This document shows positions 62,902-64,000 of a stretch of 64,000 nt of DNA, one piece after another. This DNA comes from Numida meleagris. Lineage: Eukaryota; Chordata; Aves; Galliformes; Numididae. Every line of letters starts with the position of its first letter. Position 1 is the stretch's first letter. The DNA lies in the NCBI RefSeq assembly GCF_002078875.1, contig NC_034410.1:81623367-81687366 (forward strand), written 5' to 3'. The position numbers were made by a program, and so were the translations under genes. Under the pieces are notes generated by a model. It was not told the DNA's origin, made no database searches, and saw only the letters and a program-made list of their open reading frames with translations.

Positions 62902-64000
62902 GTGAGTACCCTTATTTTGGGGGTGCAAAAACCCAGCACCACTGAGAGCACGTGGCATTTTGTCATTGATGTCAGTAATTGCAGAGTTGCTGTTGTGATG
63001 TCTGCCTTATGTGCTATGCACTTGATTTCCAAATTAGAAGTGTATTTTGAATATTCATACAACTTAAGATTGTTTTGAGGAATGAATTGTAATGGAAAAG
63101 TGAGGAGGAAAAAGCTGAACCATGCTGCTTGTGATATACCGTAGTCATTGCCTCCCCTTCCCTGCACCCGCAGGCAGTGTAAGCCCCATTGCATATCCTG
63201 TCCTTGGAGGCTCCTCTGGGCCAGACTATCTTTGCACTTCCTTCTGAGAAGAAGCAGTTTGATTTAGAAAAGAAAATGATATCTAATCGGTGTAATCCCT
63301 TTGAAGACAAGGACGAGGTCAGTAATAGTACAGGCTTTATAGTAAAAGCAAAACCATCTGTTGTTACATTAAAATAAAGCCCTTGAGCAGATATTATACT
63401 ATGAAATCTGTTACCCGTCAGGCTTGTGAAAAATACTTGAATATGCATACTGTATTTTTTACAAATAAATAGAACAAAAATGTTTTTTTCTTATTCTTCC
63501 CACAAAGCTGTTGCTAAGCTCTCAGGGCACTCTGTCTTGATGCAAAACATTCCTTTGCCTCAAGGAGAGTTTTTGAGGTTGAGAGAACCATTGTTGTGGT
63601 CTCAAACACATGGAGGTTTAAAGCAAGATCCCCTCAGAGGTGCGTGCTGCCTCCATGCTGAACTTGTTTGAGCAACTTGATATGGTAAAAGTGAAATAAA
63701 AAGTTGGGGGATGGAGAGAAAGGGGGGCCCAGAATAGGAGAAAGTAGCCAGATTTTGCTTTTAACTATATAGTATGTTGAAAAGAGAATAAAAACAAACC
63801 CCAAATTGTTTCCAGTGGTAGAGGAGTAGGCAGGCATATTTCCAGAATCAGTGTAACACTTGAAATGGTGTACTCTTCAGGTTGGCTTTCAGTTTTGAAT
63901 TAAACTAATGAACCTTACAATTACATAAGCAGAAAGGTAATTACAATATTCATCTAATTGTGACTCCTGTTATTTATTTTTACAGCCATTTGTTGTATTT
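62902..64000 (+). other. FHOD3: FHOD3 downstream intron (partial)
   Basis: Phase-1 intron starting with donor GTGAGT. No continuation of the formin reading frame was seen before the window ends. The sequence holds AT-rich unique-looking DNA and no recognisable repeat. A pyrimidine tract followed by CAG at about 63983-63986 resembles an acceptor, but what follows does not match the expected exon. Confidence 0.8.

Noticed and set aside
63955..64000. Pyrimidine tract plus CAG at the window end, resembling the next exon's acceptor
   Set aside because: The bases after it do not continue the formin: the phase-1 junction should complete a glycine and then encode VKPW-like residues.

Overview
The window looks like avian nuclear DNA, most likely chicken or another galliform. 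It is AT-rich and CpG-poor, carries several CR1 LINE fragments (the typical bird retroposon), has two copies of a small mariner-type element I associate with chicken, and has protein-coding sequence only as short exons with canonical splice sites. Nothing prokaryotic, viral, plasmid-like or CRISPR-like was seen. A 255-base run of N shows it comes from an assembled draft.

The only gene recognised is a formin on the + strand, best matched by FHOD3. Two consecutive coding exons are present. One is 95 nt (34974-35068) and the other 112 nt (62790-62901), separated by a 27,721-base intron. The reading phase fits exactly across the junction. Together they encode about 69 residues of the N-terminal FH3 (armadillo-repeat, autoinhibitory) region. 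The remaining sequence is intron: at least 34,973 bases upstream, the 27.7 kb between the exons, and at least 1,099 bases downstream.

Layout: 1-34973 is upstream intron. It holds a ~55 bp CR1 end (about 7115), an unusual ~245 bp direct duplication (10579-10823 and 11707-11952), a mariner copy (about 20810-21072) followed by a perfect hairpin (21192-21214), and a cluster of four same-orientation CR1 pieces (25463-30395). The middle intron begins with an inverted CR1 copy only 230 bases after the first exon. It also holds an assembly gap with a CpG-rich flank (41605-42050), three consecutive short hairpins (56698-56743), a second mariner copy in the opposite orientation (59487-59884), a possible LINE reverse-transcriptase remnant (about 60200-60245) and a CR1 3' end (about 61075-61168).

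I found no convincing new biological system. The observations most worth checking are the local duplication with a palindromic left edge, the inverted repeat pairs flanking the 95-nt exon (a layout known to favour exon circularisation), and the CpG-rich sequence beside the gap. The many short open frames elsewhere look like chance frames in AT-rich intron.
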